This document shows positions 19,301 through 27,900 of a stretch of DNA of 64,000 bases, in pieces. The translations under genes were made by a program, and so were the position numbers. This DNA comes from Eubacteriales bacterium (GTDB taxonomy: Bacteria; Bacillota; Clostridia; Lachnospirales; Lachnospiraceae). The DNA lies in NCBI GenBank assembly GCA_030537135.1, contig JAUNOP010000006.1, positions 26,480 to 90,479 of the forward strand. The letters run 5' to 3'. The notes beneath the pieces were generated by a model, which saw only the letters and a list, made by a program, of their open reading frames with translations, ran no database searches and was not told where the DNA came from. Numbering within the stretch: the stretch's first letter is position 1; the number at the start of each line of letters is the position of its first letter.

Positions 19301-19883
19301 TGAGACGCACCTGCTCCTTTGCTCCGATTCCTATCAGGTATTCCTCCAAATGCTGGTAGATCACCGGATTGCGCGCAATTCCCTGATAAAGAGCATATCT
19401 CCTGCTCCTGTCCTCCTTAAGAACATAGGAGAAGGCCTCTGGATTTTTAAAAATATGAAAGGCTTCTCTGAAATTGGTGCGGGCCAGAGCAAGAAACTCG
19501 TCCATAGAAGTAATTTCTCCCACTGAGCTTCTTACCTGCTCCTTTTCCAGCTCCACATAAAAGGGAATTTTCTTTTCTCCAATACTGGTAATCAGAGTAA
19601 GGCTTCCCTCCACAGCTTCTCCTGGCTCCAGGCCTGACATGTCCACGCCAAAAGCAATGACAGCTTCTTCACCGGAAAATCTCTCCTTGTTCACCAGAAT
19701 CCTTCTATGGCTGCTGGAAATATAGCCCCGCAGCTTTCTCTTGTCAGAGGCTCTCACAGACAGCTCTCCCTGGAAATTCCGCCCCTTTTTCACAGTCTCA
19801 CGGACAGCCTCTCTGGATACCTCAACCGTGGGATGCATGTATTCAAATTTTCCATTTATCAATTGTTCTAATCTTCTTTTCAA
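16341..19883 (-). CDS. Large protein, DUF5717-like, first gene of chaperone cluster
   Basis: A 1180-residue protein without a recognised catalytic motif. Residues about 1-130 are beta-rich and resemble an immunoglobulin-like or cell-adhesion fold (LEPGEAVEGSLTLITS is a typical strand pattern). The remaining sequence is mostly helical, with many repeated A/L/Y-rich helix pairs suggestive of TPR- or HAT-type superhelical repeats. The last 150 residues are beta-rich again. No signal peptide or membrane segment is present. The start is TTG at 19883 with AGGAG six bases upstream. From memory this matches the clostridial family DUF5717. As the first gene after a promoter it may act as the scaffold of the system, which is an inference. 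Confidence 0.85.
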   Translation of the reverse strand: MKRRLEQLINGKFEYMHPTVEVSREAVRETVKKGRNFQGELSVRASDKRKLRGYISSSHRRILVNKERFSGEEAVIAFGVDMSGLEPGEAVEGSLTLITSIGEKKIPFYVELEKEQVRSSVGEITSMDEFLALARTNFREAFHIFKNPEAFSYVLKEDRSRRYALYQGIARNPVIYQHLEEYLIGIGAKEQVRLSLREDTAEYYELQESTQEYLELRRTGWGYLEIEVEVQGDFLSVPKKTIREDEFIGSVCRLNYVILKNVLGRGRKYGYIRLRTPYQELVYTVAASRDKKIQIQEGLAEKRYLAEFMKDYMALRTHKMDYKSWVSHTGSLLEGLKSTGRNYAKYQLYEAYVLYQEEKTEEAVGILKRFKGSSFARRDLEAAGAYVYLCYCTGLSGDSYQTARKLHSLYLQKEDSFLLFWLWSQLEDEFQTSPQKKLFAFEEQYERGCRSPLLYLEAWNVIAENIALLRRVGGLWTQVFLYAGKEGLLTEEISMRIAYLAGYEKHFSGSLFQALAAAYEAFPNNDTLEAVCKYIMKGNPRNPRFFRWFALAIEKGLRITRLYEYYMETIDISYQRELPRTLLLYFAYNNRSLGDDRRAYLFANIVLHKETAPKIYEDYLDGMKKFTAQMLEKEKINEDYAVLYQEFAMNPQTLEEAARIGRMLFTYRIYCDDPKVRSIVVRHPQMNQEEAYPCVRGIAYPRIYTKDGVILFQDSRQRRYAATVDYNRKKLFDEADVAESCLHLGAFQAGLLLYECEKQKLSSDSLDFFGILSRLSDFSSDYRKKIRRELLTYYASHIGEDQTEKALKEMDYHAFAAVNRKELLELLIASGFYDAAYEVIEEGGCEHVEPETLLKMTSRLILKKEMEEDEGLVALASQIYEQGKYDDVLLIYLMKFKKGDVDFLLRLWKSVRSFHLDTFDLEERILQTLMFTWDYRLEGEDVFQSYVHQTGKESVILAYLTFVSYGEFVHGMMQGELLEKCLETACERHWEMDAVCRLNYLKRLSEKDKLTQKEKRLAGEILAECEDKRLYFSFFARLPLEMLSMCRLEDKQCAEYRGNPRSRVVLHYALDSGFGTELEWKTEPVKNMYEGFFVRTFTMFYGESLRYYFTVEDRENKQKTPEAVIIMDKVQEENQSRFQLLNKILYNWRNAQIQQAKSLLTDYLDRERWVKHVYTIEKEP

Positions 19884-19901
19884 AACGCTCTCCTGTGGTT
19901 C

Positions 19902-19931
19902 TTGACTAATCTTACTTTCTGTCGCTATAAT
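19902..19931 (+). promoter_or_regulatory. Sigma-A type promoter for the aminotransferase gene
   Basis: TTGACT (19902-19907), an 18-base spacer and a perfect TATAAT (19926-19931). The resulting leader to 20185 is about 250 bases and contains the structured element at 19992-20133. The promoter lies in the 5' leader of the divergent cluster, so the two units may interfere with each other. Confidence 0.65.
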
Positions 19932-19933
19932 GG

Positions 19934-19962
19934 ATTATACACTATTTTTTTTTAAATGCCTA
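19934..19962 (-). promoter_or_regulatory. Predicted promoter of the chaperone cluster
   Basis: On the minus strand a TATAAT box (19939-19934) lies 17 bases downstream of TAGGCA (19962-19957, four of six matches to consensus). Transcription would begin about 45 bases before the TTG start at 19883. It is divergent to the promoter at 19902-19931. Confidence 0.5.
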
Positions 19963-19991
19963 CTGAATTCCAAAAAAAATGAGAAATACAG

Positions 19992-20133
19992 TTACTGTTC
20001 ATACGGCTACTGTCCCGCGAGGTGTTTTGGCATGTATATGCCAAAATCTCGAGGCATACAAGCCAATTTTCCATTGCCGCAGGCAATCTGGAATGAATTT
20101 TGGCCTCGTTACTGAGAACGGAGTGAACAGTAA
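19992..20133. repeat. 142-bp element with inverted ends and internal hairpins
   Basis: Ten-base ends are exact inverses (TTACTGTTCA at 19992-20001, TGAACAGTAA at 20124-20133). Inside, TTTTGGCAT (20025-20033) pairs with ATGCCAAAA (20038-20046) and ATTGCC (20073-20078) with GGCAAT (20082-20087); the latter extends with mismatches to CCAATTTTCC/GAATTTTGG. The layout resembles a small non-coding mobile repeat (MITE-like) or a structured leader. No target duplication is obvious and no coding potential is seen. Confidence 0.6.
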
Positions 20134-20184
20134 TGAAATATAAGCTGGTAGGCAGGAAAAAGAATCGGAAAGGCAGGTTGGCTC

Positions 20185-21327
20185 ATGACTGATAACAAGC
20201 AGTTTCACGGAAGTGATTTGGAAAAAATTGAAAAAATTTATGGAATTCCTAAAAATCAGATTATCAGCTTTGGCGCAAATGTAAATCCTCTCGGAGCCTC
20301 CCAGAAGGTACACAAGGCCCTCTGCTCAAATATGGACAGCATCTCCCGATATCCTGACAGAGACTATGTAGAGCTGCGCAAAGCCATTGGTAATTACACC
20401 AACGCCAAGCCAGAATATATTATGGTTGGAAACGGCTGCACAGAGCTGATTTCCCTGTTTATCAAGACCCTCTCCCCAAGAAATACCCTCATCCTCGGTC
20501 CTTCCTACTCCGAATACGAGCGTGATATTGAGCTGTGCAAAGGAAGCTACAAATACTTCTTTCTCAAAGAGGGGCGTGATTTTGACCTGAACGTGAGAAC
20601 ACTTTTTGACAAGCTTGCCAAGCATGTGAATTTGCTGATTTTCTGCAATCCAAACAATCCCACCTCCACGGCTCTTTCCGTCAAAACCATCCAGCGGATT
20701 TTGTCCTACTGCCAGAAGCGGAATATCTTTGTTTTGATTGACGAGACCTATGCAGAGTTTGCTCCAAAGGAGCTCTCTATATCTGCAATTCCACTTGTGG
20801 ATAATTATACTAACCTGATGATTCTTCGGGGAACCTCGAAATTTTTCGCTGCGCCAGGGCTTCGTCTTGGCTATGGAATCTGCTCAGACAATCTGCTTCT
20901 TCTGCGCATGAAGAAGCAGCAGAATCCCTGGTCTGTAAACAGCATGGCAGAGGTCGCGGGCAGGGTTATGTTTGCAGACCGCACCTATATTCAGAATACC
21001 CGGAGACTCGTTGAGCTGGAACGGACGCGCCTTAAGCTTGAATTTTCCTCCTGGAAATCCATTCAGGTGTATGACTCTGCCTGCAACTTCTTCTTTGCGA
21101 GAATTCTAAATTCTAATCTCACTTCTGCCCAGGTCTTTGAACACTGTATTCAGAAGGGACTGATGATTCGGGACTGCGCTTCTTTTCCCGGACTTGATGA
21201 GCGCTTCTTCCGCTTCTGCATCATGCTGCCCGCGCAGAATGACCTTCTGCTTGCAGCCCTGTATGAGCTTCTTGAAAAGCCCCTTGTAGAGGATAAAGAG
21301 GTCGCTTATCTGGAGGATGAAGAATAA
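20185..21327 (+). CDS. PLP-dependent class I/II aminotransferase, HisC/CobD-like
   Basis: A 380-residue enzyme of the histidinol-phosphate aminotransferase / threonine-phosphate decarboxylase group. Visible signatures are FCNPNNPTS (substrate and PLP contacts), DETYAEF (the Asp that holds the PLP pyridine nitrogen), and GTSKFFAAPGLRLGYG containing the Schiff-base lysine. The N-terminal FHGSD and FGANVNPLG segments are characteristic of CobD-like members. The gene stands alone on the plus strand between minus-strand units, without cob or his genes, so the substrate cannot be assigned. The C-terminus ends in an acidic tail (EDKEVAYLEDEE). It is expressed from the promoter at 19902, and a bidirectional terminator follows its stop codon. 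Confidence 0.88.
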   Translation: MTDNKQFHGSDLEKIEKIYGIPKNQIISFGANVNPLGASQKVHKALCSNMDSISRYPDRDYVELRKAIGNYTNAKPEYIMVGNGCTELISLFIKTLSPRNTLILGPSYSEYERDIELCKGSYKYFFLKEGRDFDLNVRTLFDKLAKHVNLLIFCNPNNPTSTALSVKTIQRILSYCQKRNIFVLIDETYAEFAPKELSISAIPLVDNYTNLMILRGTSKFFAAPGLRLGYGICSDNLLLLRMKKQQNPWSVNSMAEVAGRVMFADRTYIQNTRRLVELERTRLKLEFSSWKSIQVYDSACNFFFARILNSNLTSAQVFEHCIQKGLMIRDCASFPGLDERFFRFCIMLPAQNDLLLAALYELLEKPLVEDKEVAYLEDEE

Positions 21328-21375
21328 ATCAGAGCCTGTCAAGGGCTGCCTAGAGCAGCCGGACAGGCTCTGATT
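21327..21375. terminator. Bidirectional terminator
   Basis: AATCAGAGCCTGTC (21327-21340) and GACAGGCTCTGATT (21362-21375) are perfect complements, with an inner stem GGCTGC/GCAGCC. It lies between two convergent genes. The T-tracts are weak on both sides. Confidence 0.7.
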
Positions 21376-21399
21376 CATCCTATTTGTTCCTTGCTTTTC

Positions 21400-22815
21400 T
21401 TATTCCTGGCCGCTCCAGCAATACGTACAGAGCTTGCACGGCTCAATGTCAATGGATTTCTTGAGGTCATCCAGACGATGATATTTCAGGGTTGTGAAAT
21501 TCAGCTCCCTGCGGATTTCCTCCAGCATCTCACGGTAGTTTGCAGAATCCGGATTCGCATAATCAGCCAGAAGCTTTGCGTCCACATTCTCTCCCTCTCT
21601 CTTTGCAATCACCCGTCTTGTAATCAGATCCATGTCTGACTTTGATCTTGAAAAATTCAGATATTTGCAGCCAAAGAGAAGAGGCGGACATGCCGGGCGA
21701 ATATGAACCTCCTTTGCTCCGTTGTTATACAGAAACTCTGTTGTCTCGCGAAGCTGGGTTCCGCGCACAATAGAATCGTCAATCATGAGAAGGCTCTTGT
21801 CCTTAATCAGCTTGTGTACTGGTATCAGCTTCATTCTGGCAATCAGATTTCTCTGGCTCTGCTGCGTAGGCATAAAGGAACGAGGCCAGGTAGGTGTATA
21901 TTTGATAAATGGTCTGGCAAACGGAACGCCAGAGCGGTTCGCATACCCAATGGCATGGGCAATTCCAGAGTCAGGAACACCTGCAACAATATCCGGGTGA
22001 ATCTCCCCGGCATCTCTCTGTGCAAGGATGTCACCGCATCTATAGCGCATATCTTCCACATTCACTCCCTCATAGGTAGAGGTGGGATATCCATAATACA
22101 CCCACAGAAAGGAGCAGATTTTCATCTTGTCTCCAGGCTTTTGCTTAATTTCCACACCGTCAGGAGTAATGAAATCAATTTCTCCGGGGCCTAACTCCCT
22201 GTAATCGTCATATCCCAGATTGATATAGGCAAAGCTCTCAAAGGAAGCACAGTATGCTCCCTCCTTGCGTCCAAGAATAAGAGGCGTTCTTCCCATACGG
22301 TCTCTGGCTGCATACAATCCCTTTGGCGTCATAAGCAGCATGGTCATGGAACCGTCGATTTTCTCCTGTGCATACCGGATTCCTTCCTCGATTGTGTCCT
22401 TCTGATTGATAAGAGAGGCTACCATTTCTGTTGGGTTTACATTTCCGCCGCTCATCTCCAGAAAATGGGTGTGTCCGTTCTTAAAACAGTCGGCAATCAG
22501 TTCATCCATGTTGTTGACTTTGCCCACAGTTGTTATGGCAAAGGCTCCCAGATGGGAACGAACCAGCAGAGGCTGCGGCTCTGTATCTGAGATACAGCCA
22601 ATACCCAGATTTCCCTTAAGCTCCGCTACATCACGGTCAAACTTCGTACGGAAGGGAGAGTTTTCAATATTATGAATGGCTCTGTCAAATCCGTTTGTCT
22701 CACTGTAAACAGCCATTCCGCCCCTTCTGGTGCCTAAATGAGAATGGTAATCAATTCCAAAGAACAAATCCAGGACACAACTGGTCTTGGAAGCAACTCC
22801 AAATATTCCGCCCAT
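21400..22815 (-). CDS. PurF-like amidophosphoribosyltransferase homologue without catalytic cysteine
   Basis: A 471-residue protein with an N-terminal Ntn-type glutaminase fold and a C-terminal phosphoribosyltransferase domain. The PRPP motif is intact (LLMIDDSIVRGTQLRE near residue 350). PurF normally exposes an N-terminal Cys (CGIxG) as glutaminase nucleophile; here the chain begins MGGIFGVA and no Cys lies in the first dozen residues, so glutamine hydrolysis by the usual route is not expected. Glutaminase-domain features such as TRRGGMA and SHLGAFAI remain. The C-terminus carries CKLCTYC. Homologues with the same MGG start are, from memory, common in Clostridia and Bacteroides and are usually labelled amidophosphoribosyltransferase. 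It may use ammonia or have another role. It is monocistronic, with its own promoter at 22929. Confidence 0.85.
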   Translation of the reverse strand: MGGIFGVASKTSCVLDLFFGIDYHSHLGTRRGGMAVYSETNGFDRAIHNIENSPFRTKFDRDVAELKGNLGIGCISDTEPQPLLVRSHLGAFAITTVGKVNNMDELIADCFKNGHTHFLEMSGGNVNPTEMVASLINQKDTIEEGIRYAQEKIDGSMTMLLMTPKGLYAARDRMGRTPLILGRKEGAYCASFESFAYINLGYDDYRELGPGEIDFITPDGVEIKQKPGDKMKICSFLWVYYGYPTSTYEGVNVEDMRYRCGDILAQRDAGEIHPDIVAGVPDSGIAHAIGYANRSGVPFARPFIKYTPTWPRSFMPTQQSQRNLIARMKLIPVHKLIKDKSLLMIDDSIVRGTQLRETTEFLYNNGAKEVHIRPACPPLLFGCKYLNFSRSKSDMDLITRRVIAKREGENVDAKLLADYANPDSANYREMLEEIRRELNFTTLKYHRLDDLKKSIDIEPCKLCTYCWSGQE

Positions 22816-22928
22816 GCGTATTTCTCCTTTTCAATGATGGCAACGCCTTCGCAGCCTGTAAAATACCCCTCACAGAGGGCAGTGCGCTCTGCGAACCGTC
22901 CCTATTCGTATTCTCTGTTTCGTACACC

Positions 22929-22957
22929 ATTATATAGAAGAGCTTTTCAGAAGTAAA
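22929..22957 (-). promoter_or_regulatory. Promoter of the PurF-like gene
   Basis: TTTACT (22957-22952), a 17-base spacer and a perfect TATAAT (22934-22929) on the minus strand. The leader is about 107 bases and contains GAAGGCGTTGCC, a word also seen in slightly altered form in the malQ leader. Confidence 0.7.
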
Positions 22958-22969
22958 GATTTTTCCTCA

Positions 22970-23005
22970 AAAAATACAAAAAACCCTTTGTCCCGGAAGG
23001 ACAAA
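22970..23005 (-). terminator. Intrinsic terminator after fbp
   Basis: On the minus strand TTTGTCC and GGACAAA (plus 22999-23005 and 22987-22993) form a stem followed by a T-rich tract corresponding to plus 22970-22983. It starts two bases after the fbp stop codon. Confidence 0.7.
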
Positions 23006-23007
23006 TG

Positions 23008-24960
23008 CTATTTTTTCTCCTTGATGACTCCGTTTCTGTAAGCTGCAAGAAGCTGGCGAAGCTCTTCTATGCGCTCCTTGAGTTCTCGTCCTGTGTCTGT
23101 GTCTCCCACAAGCTGACGTCTTGCGCTCCAGGTAACAGCGACCTTTGTGGAGACAATATCCTTTTCCTCGCGCACAGCCGTCTCCACAGAGGTAAAGGGG
23201 TTATGAGCGCTCAGCTGTAAGCCGTAAGAATTATAGGTAAGTGTATAGCCTGCAATTCCTGTGACCTTCTGGTAGGCTCTTGAAAAGCCTCCGTCAATCA
23301 CAATAACCTTGCCGCCGCACTTTACAGGGCTCTCTCCCTCACTCTGATGCACCGGAACATGGCCGTTTACAATATGCCCGTTTTCTCCTGAAAGTCCGAA
23401 TTCCTCGAGAATTCGATTCACAACCTCCGCGTTCTCCAGAAGACGGTAATAAGGATTTTTGGTCTCTTTCTTTGGCAGGGCCTCCTCAATAAAATATCTC
23501 TCAAAGGTAGTCATCTTATCCTTTCCAAAGAGAGGGGAATCTGAGCCTGCCCATATGTACCACATAATATCCTGCCCCTTTTTCTTTTCCTCTTCATCCA
23601 GAGCAAAGAAGGCTTTTCTCACATAGGTTTCCAGCTCATCGTACAGAGCTTTGCCAGAGCAGGCCTTTCCATACACATCGGCGACCTTGAAATTTCCCTC
23701 CTCATCCAGAGGAACGCAGCCATGAAAGAGCAGATTTCCATTATACACCTTATACAGGCCTCCCTTGTTCAGAAGAAGCTCTACATGGCGATGAAGCTTT
23801 TCACAATTCTGAAAGGCTGAGGCAATCCTGTCCATGGTCTCCTGTTCCTCTTCTGTCAACCTGTACGGATCCGCAGGGTCTATGGTCGGGAAGTGACAAT
23901 CCTTTAAAGCATAAGTAATGCCGTCAAGAACAATGGTTCCCTCTTCATAATTAATTTTGTCCAGAAGGCACCGACTCTCCATGTGGAACTCTGGTCTGTC
24001 CAGAACAAGCTGCCCCTCCAGCTTAAACTGGATGACTGCAATCGCCTTGTGCATCTTTCTGGCCAGCTCTTCCTCTGAGACACTGTACTTTTTATCTCCC
24101 TTTAAGGTGAAGACCTCGCAGGAGTCATCCCCATAAACACTCATAGCAAGGCTTGCCAGAGGAATCAGATTGATTCCATAGCCGTCTTCCAGAATATCCT
24201 GGTTTCCATAGCGCAGGCTGTTGCGGATAACGGTTGCAATACAGGCTCCCTGTCCTGCTGCTGCTCCCATCCAGACTACGTCATGATTTCCCCACTGAAT
24301 ATCCAGAGAATGATACTCACAGAGACGATCCATGATAAAATGAGGACCAGGTCCTCTGTCATAAATATCCCCCAGAACGTGAAGATGGTCTATGACAAGT
24401 CTCTGCACCAGCTCTGCAAGAGCAATAATAAAGTTTTCGGCTCTGCCTATATCAATAATGGTGTTGACAATCTCGTCATAATAGGCCTCCTTGTCCAGAA
24501 CCTCCGCCTTCTCTGTAATCAGCTCCTCAATCACATAAGCATAATCCTTTGGAAGAGCCTTGCGCACCTTGGAGCGCGTGTACTTGGAGGCAGTGGTCTT
24601 GCACACCTCGATGAGGCGGTACAGGGTAATCCTGTACCAGTTCTCAATGTCATCCTCTGTTTTCTTGACCATCTCCATCTTTTCTCTCGGGTAATAGATC
24701 AAGGTGGCAAGGAAGCGCTTGTCATGGTTGCTCAGAGTATGTCCGAAGATTTCGTCAATCTTCTTTTTCACTGCCCCGGAGCCGTTTCTGAGTACATGGG
24801 AAAATGCCTCATACTCTCCATGCAGGTCTGACAAAAAGTGTTCTGTTCCCTTTGGCAGGTTCAGAATAGACTGCAGATTAATAATCTCTGTGGACGCCTT
24901 TCCAATGGTGGGATATAACTCGGATAGTCCCTTTAAATAACGCATTTGCTCTCTCTCCAT
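23008..24960 (-). CDS. fbp: Fructose-1,6-bisphosphatase, class III
   Basis: A 650-residue protein matching the long class III FBPase of Firmicutes, which hydrolyses fructose 1,6-bisphosphate to fructose 6-phosphate in gluconeogenesis. Calcineurin-type metal motifs are visible: DLHGEYEAF near residue 45, GDIYDRGPGPH near 195, WGNHDVVW near 220 and NGHVPVH near 530. ATG 24960 is preceded by AAGGAGG. It follows polC by 20 bases in the ispG-polC-fbp run, so these are likely co-transcribed. A terminator follows directly. Confidence 0.96.
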   Translation of the reverse strand: MEREQMRYLKGLSELYPTIGKASTEIINLQSILNLPKGTEHFLSDLHGEYEAFSHVLRNGSGAVKKKIDEIFGHTLSNHDKRFLATLIYYPREKMEMVKKTEDDIENWYRITLYRLIEVCKTTASKYTRSKVRKALPKDYAYVIEELITEKAEVLDKEAYYDEIVNTIIDIGRAENFIIALAELVQRLVIDHLHVLGDIYDRGPGPHFIMDRLCEYHSLDIQWGNHDVVWMGAAAGQGACIATVIRNSLRYGNQDILEDGYGINLIPLASLAMSVYGDDSCEVFTLKGDKKYSVSEEELARKMHKAIAVIQFKLEGQLVLDRPEFHMESRCLLDKINYEEGTIVLDGITYALKDCHFPTIDPADPYRLTEEEQETMDRIASAFQNCEKLHRHVELLLNKGGLYKVYNGNLLFHGCVPLDEEGNFKVADVYGKACSGKALYDELETYVRKAFFALDEEEKKKGQDIMWYIWAGSDSPLFGKDKMTTFERYFIEEALPKKETKNPYYRLLENAEVVNRILEEFGLSGENGHIVNGHVPVHQSEGESPVKCGGKVIVIDGGFSRAYQKVTGIAGYTLTYNSYGLQLSAHNPFTSVETAVREEKDIVSTKVAVTWSARRQLVGDTDTGRELKERIEELRQLLAAYRNGVIKEKK

Positions 24961-24980
24961 ATTTCTCCTCCTTATCTCTG

Positions 24981-27900
24981 TCAGGTAGTAAAATCAAACA
25001 GGGAAAACTGATTTGACTCTGGGATGTCCCCAAACAGGCGCAGCTCATCCATCAAATCAATCACTGTCTTGCTGACCTTTGTGCGGTTGCGAAAATCATC
25101 CTTTGATAAGAACGGGCCGTCCTTGACTGCCTCCACCACTGCGTCAGCCGCCTTATCTCCCAGTCCTTCAATTGTATCCAGGGCAGGCATCAGCTTTCCG
25201 TCCACAATCTGGAACCGGTGCGCCTTTGCTGTGTACAGGTCTATCGGCACAAAGGAAAAGCCCCTGGCATACATCTCCTGAACCACTCGCATGTCCTTTA
25301 GCGTGTCCTGCTCCTTCTTGCTCGCAGAATCTCCCTTTTTCTTTATCTCATCCATATAAAATTCCAGCCTCTCCTTTCCCATGCACATAAGCTCATAGGA
25401 AAATGCGGTAGCGCGGATGCTGAAAAATGCCGCATAATAAGCAAGAGGCTGAAACACCTTATACCAGGCAATCCGATAGGCCATCATAACATAGGCGGCT
25501 GCATGCGCCTTTGGGAACATGTACTTAATCTTCTTGCAGGACCAGATATACCAGTCAGGAACTCCATGCTCTGTCATAATCTTCTCCCACTCCGGGCGAA
25601 GACCCTTTCCTTTTCGGACGCTTTCCATGATGGTAAAGGCCTGTCCGCTCTCCACACCCTTTCCGATAAGATAAATCATGATATCGTCACGGGTACAGAT
25701 AGCAGTGGAAATGGTTGCCTTGCCCTGCTCAATCAAGGTCTGGGCATTGCCGAGCCACACATCGGTTCCGTGCGCAAGACCTGCAATCCGCACCAAATCA
25801 GAGAAATACTTTGGCTTTGTGTCAATAAGCATCTGCATGGCAAAATCTGTACCAAACTCCGGGACGCCAAGACACCCCAGTCTGCAGCCTCCGATATCCT
25901 GGGGAGTGATTCCAAGCGCCTTTGTGCTGGCAAACAGAGACATTACATCTGGCTGATCCAGCGGAACGGTCTTGGCGCTGATGCCGGTCACATCCTCAAG
26001 CATACGGATCATCGTGGGATCATCGTGTCCGAGAATGTCGAGCTTTAAGAGATTTCCGTCAATCGAGTGGTAGTCAAAGTGTGTGGTGATGATATCGCTG
26101 TTCACATCATTGGCCGGGTGCTGAACCGGCGTAAATTTCTCTATTTCCTCACCCTTTGGCAGAACAATGATTCCTCCGGGGTGCTGACCGGTTGTTCTTC
26201 TCACCCCTGTGCAGCCCTGTACAATCCGGTTGATTTCACAGTAGCGCTTGTGCTGGCCCCTCTCCTCAAAATAGTTTTTCACATAGCCAAAGGCTGTCTT
26301 CTCTGCCAGTGTGCCGATGGTTCCTGCCTTAAAGGTCTGCCCCTTTCCAAAAATAACCTCTGTGTAACGGTGTGCATTTGCCTGATATTCCCCGGAAAAA
26401 TTCAGGTCAATGTCAGGCTCCTTGTCTCCCTTAAACCCAAGAAAGGTCTCAAAGGGAATATCAAATCCTTCCTTTGTCATTTTCACATGGCAGTGTGGAC
26501 ATTCCTTATCCGGCATGTCGCAGCCAGCCATTCCAGAATATTTTCTGACCTCAGGAGAATCAAAATCACTGTACTTGCATTTTGGGCAGATATAATGCGG
26601 CGGCAGCGGATTCACCTCTGTGATTCCAGACATAGTAGCTGCCAGGGAGGAACCGACAGAGCCTCTGGAACCCACAAGATAGCCATCCTCATTTGACTTC
26701 CATACAAGCCTCTGCGCAATAATATACATAACTGCATAGCCGTTTGAGATAATAGAATGAAGCTCCTTGTTAAGGCGCTCCTCCACAATCTTCGGGAGAG
26801 TCTCCCCATACATCTCATGCGCCCTTTTAAAGCAGATTTCTCTTAAATCCTTGTCTGAATCAGGAATGACCGGAGGAAATTTGTCTGGATGAATAGGAGA
26901 GATTTTCTCGATCATATCTGCAATCTTGTTTGTGTTGGTGATCACGACCTCTTCTGCCTTCTCGCTTCCCAGATACTCAAATTCCTTAAGCATTTCCTCT
27001 GTTGTGCGAAGGTAGAGCGGAGCCTGATTATCTGCGTCTGTGAAGCCGTTTCCAGTCATGATAATACGCCTGTAAATCTCATCCTGCGGATCCATAAAAT
27101 GTACGTCGCAGGTGGCGACCACTGGTTTACAGAACTGCTCTCCCAGCTCCACGATTCTTCTGTTCAGGCTCTTTAAGTCCTCCTCTGAGGAAACCGTGTC
27201 GTTTTTTTCGTCTGCAATCATAAAGGCATTGTTTCCAAGGGGCTGGATTTCCAGATAATCATAAAAGTTTACCAGACGGGCAATCTCTGTGTCAGGTGCG
27301 TTTCTCAAAAGCGCCTGGTACAGCTCTCCTGCCTCGCAGGCGCTGCCTATGATAAGCCCGTCTCTGTGCTTTTCAAACACTGACTTTGGTACGCGAGGTC
27401 TTCGATTATAGTATTTAAGGTGCGACTGACTCACCAGCTTATACAGGTTAATTCGCCCTGTCTCATTCTTCACCAGAATAATTGCATGGTAGGTGGGGAG
27501 CTTTTTGATAGTGTTCTCTGATATTGCTCCTTCCTTATTGAGAGTATCCAGGTCAAAAATCTCTCTCTCCTCCAGCATTTTCACAAATCGCACAAAAATC
27601 TCCGCTGTGCAGGCAGCGTCATCCACGGCTCTGTGATGATGAGCCAGGGAAACACCCACTGCCTTTGCCACAGTATCCAGCTTAAAGCGGTTCAAGGCTG
27701 GAAGGAGAAAACGCGCCATGCCCACTGTATCCACGTAGGTAAATTCTCTCTCATCGCCAAGGCGCCGCAGATTTTCGATGATAAAGCTCATATCAAAGTC
27801 TGCATTATGCGCCACAAGCACAGCTCCCTCGCAGAATTCCATAAAGCTTGGAAGCACCTTTTCAATTCCCGGCGCATCCAGAACCATGCTGTCATTTATG

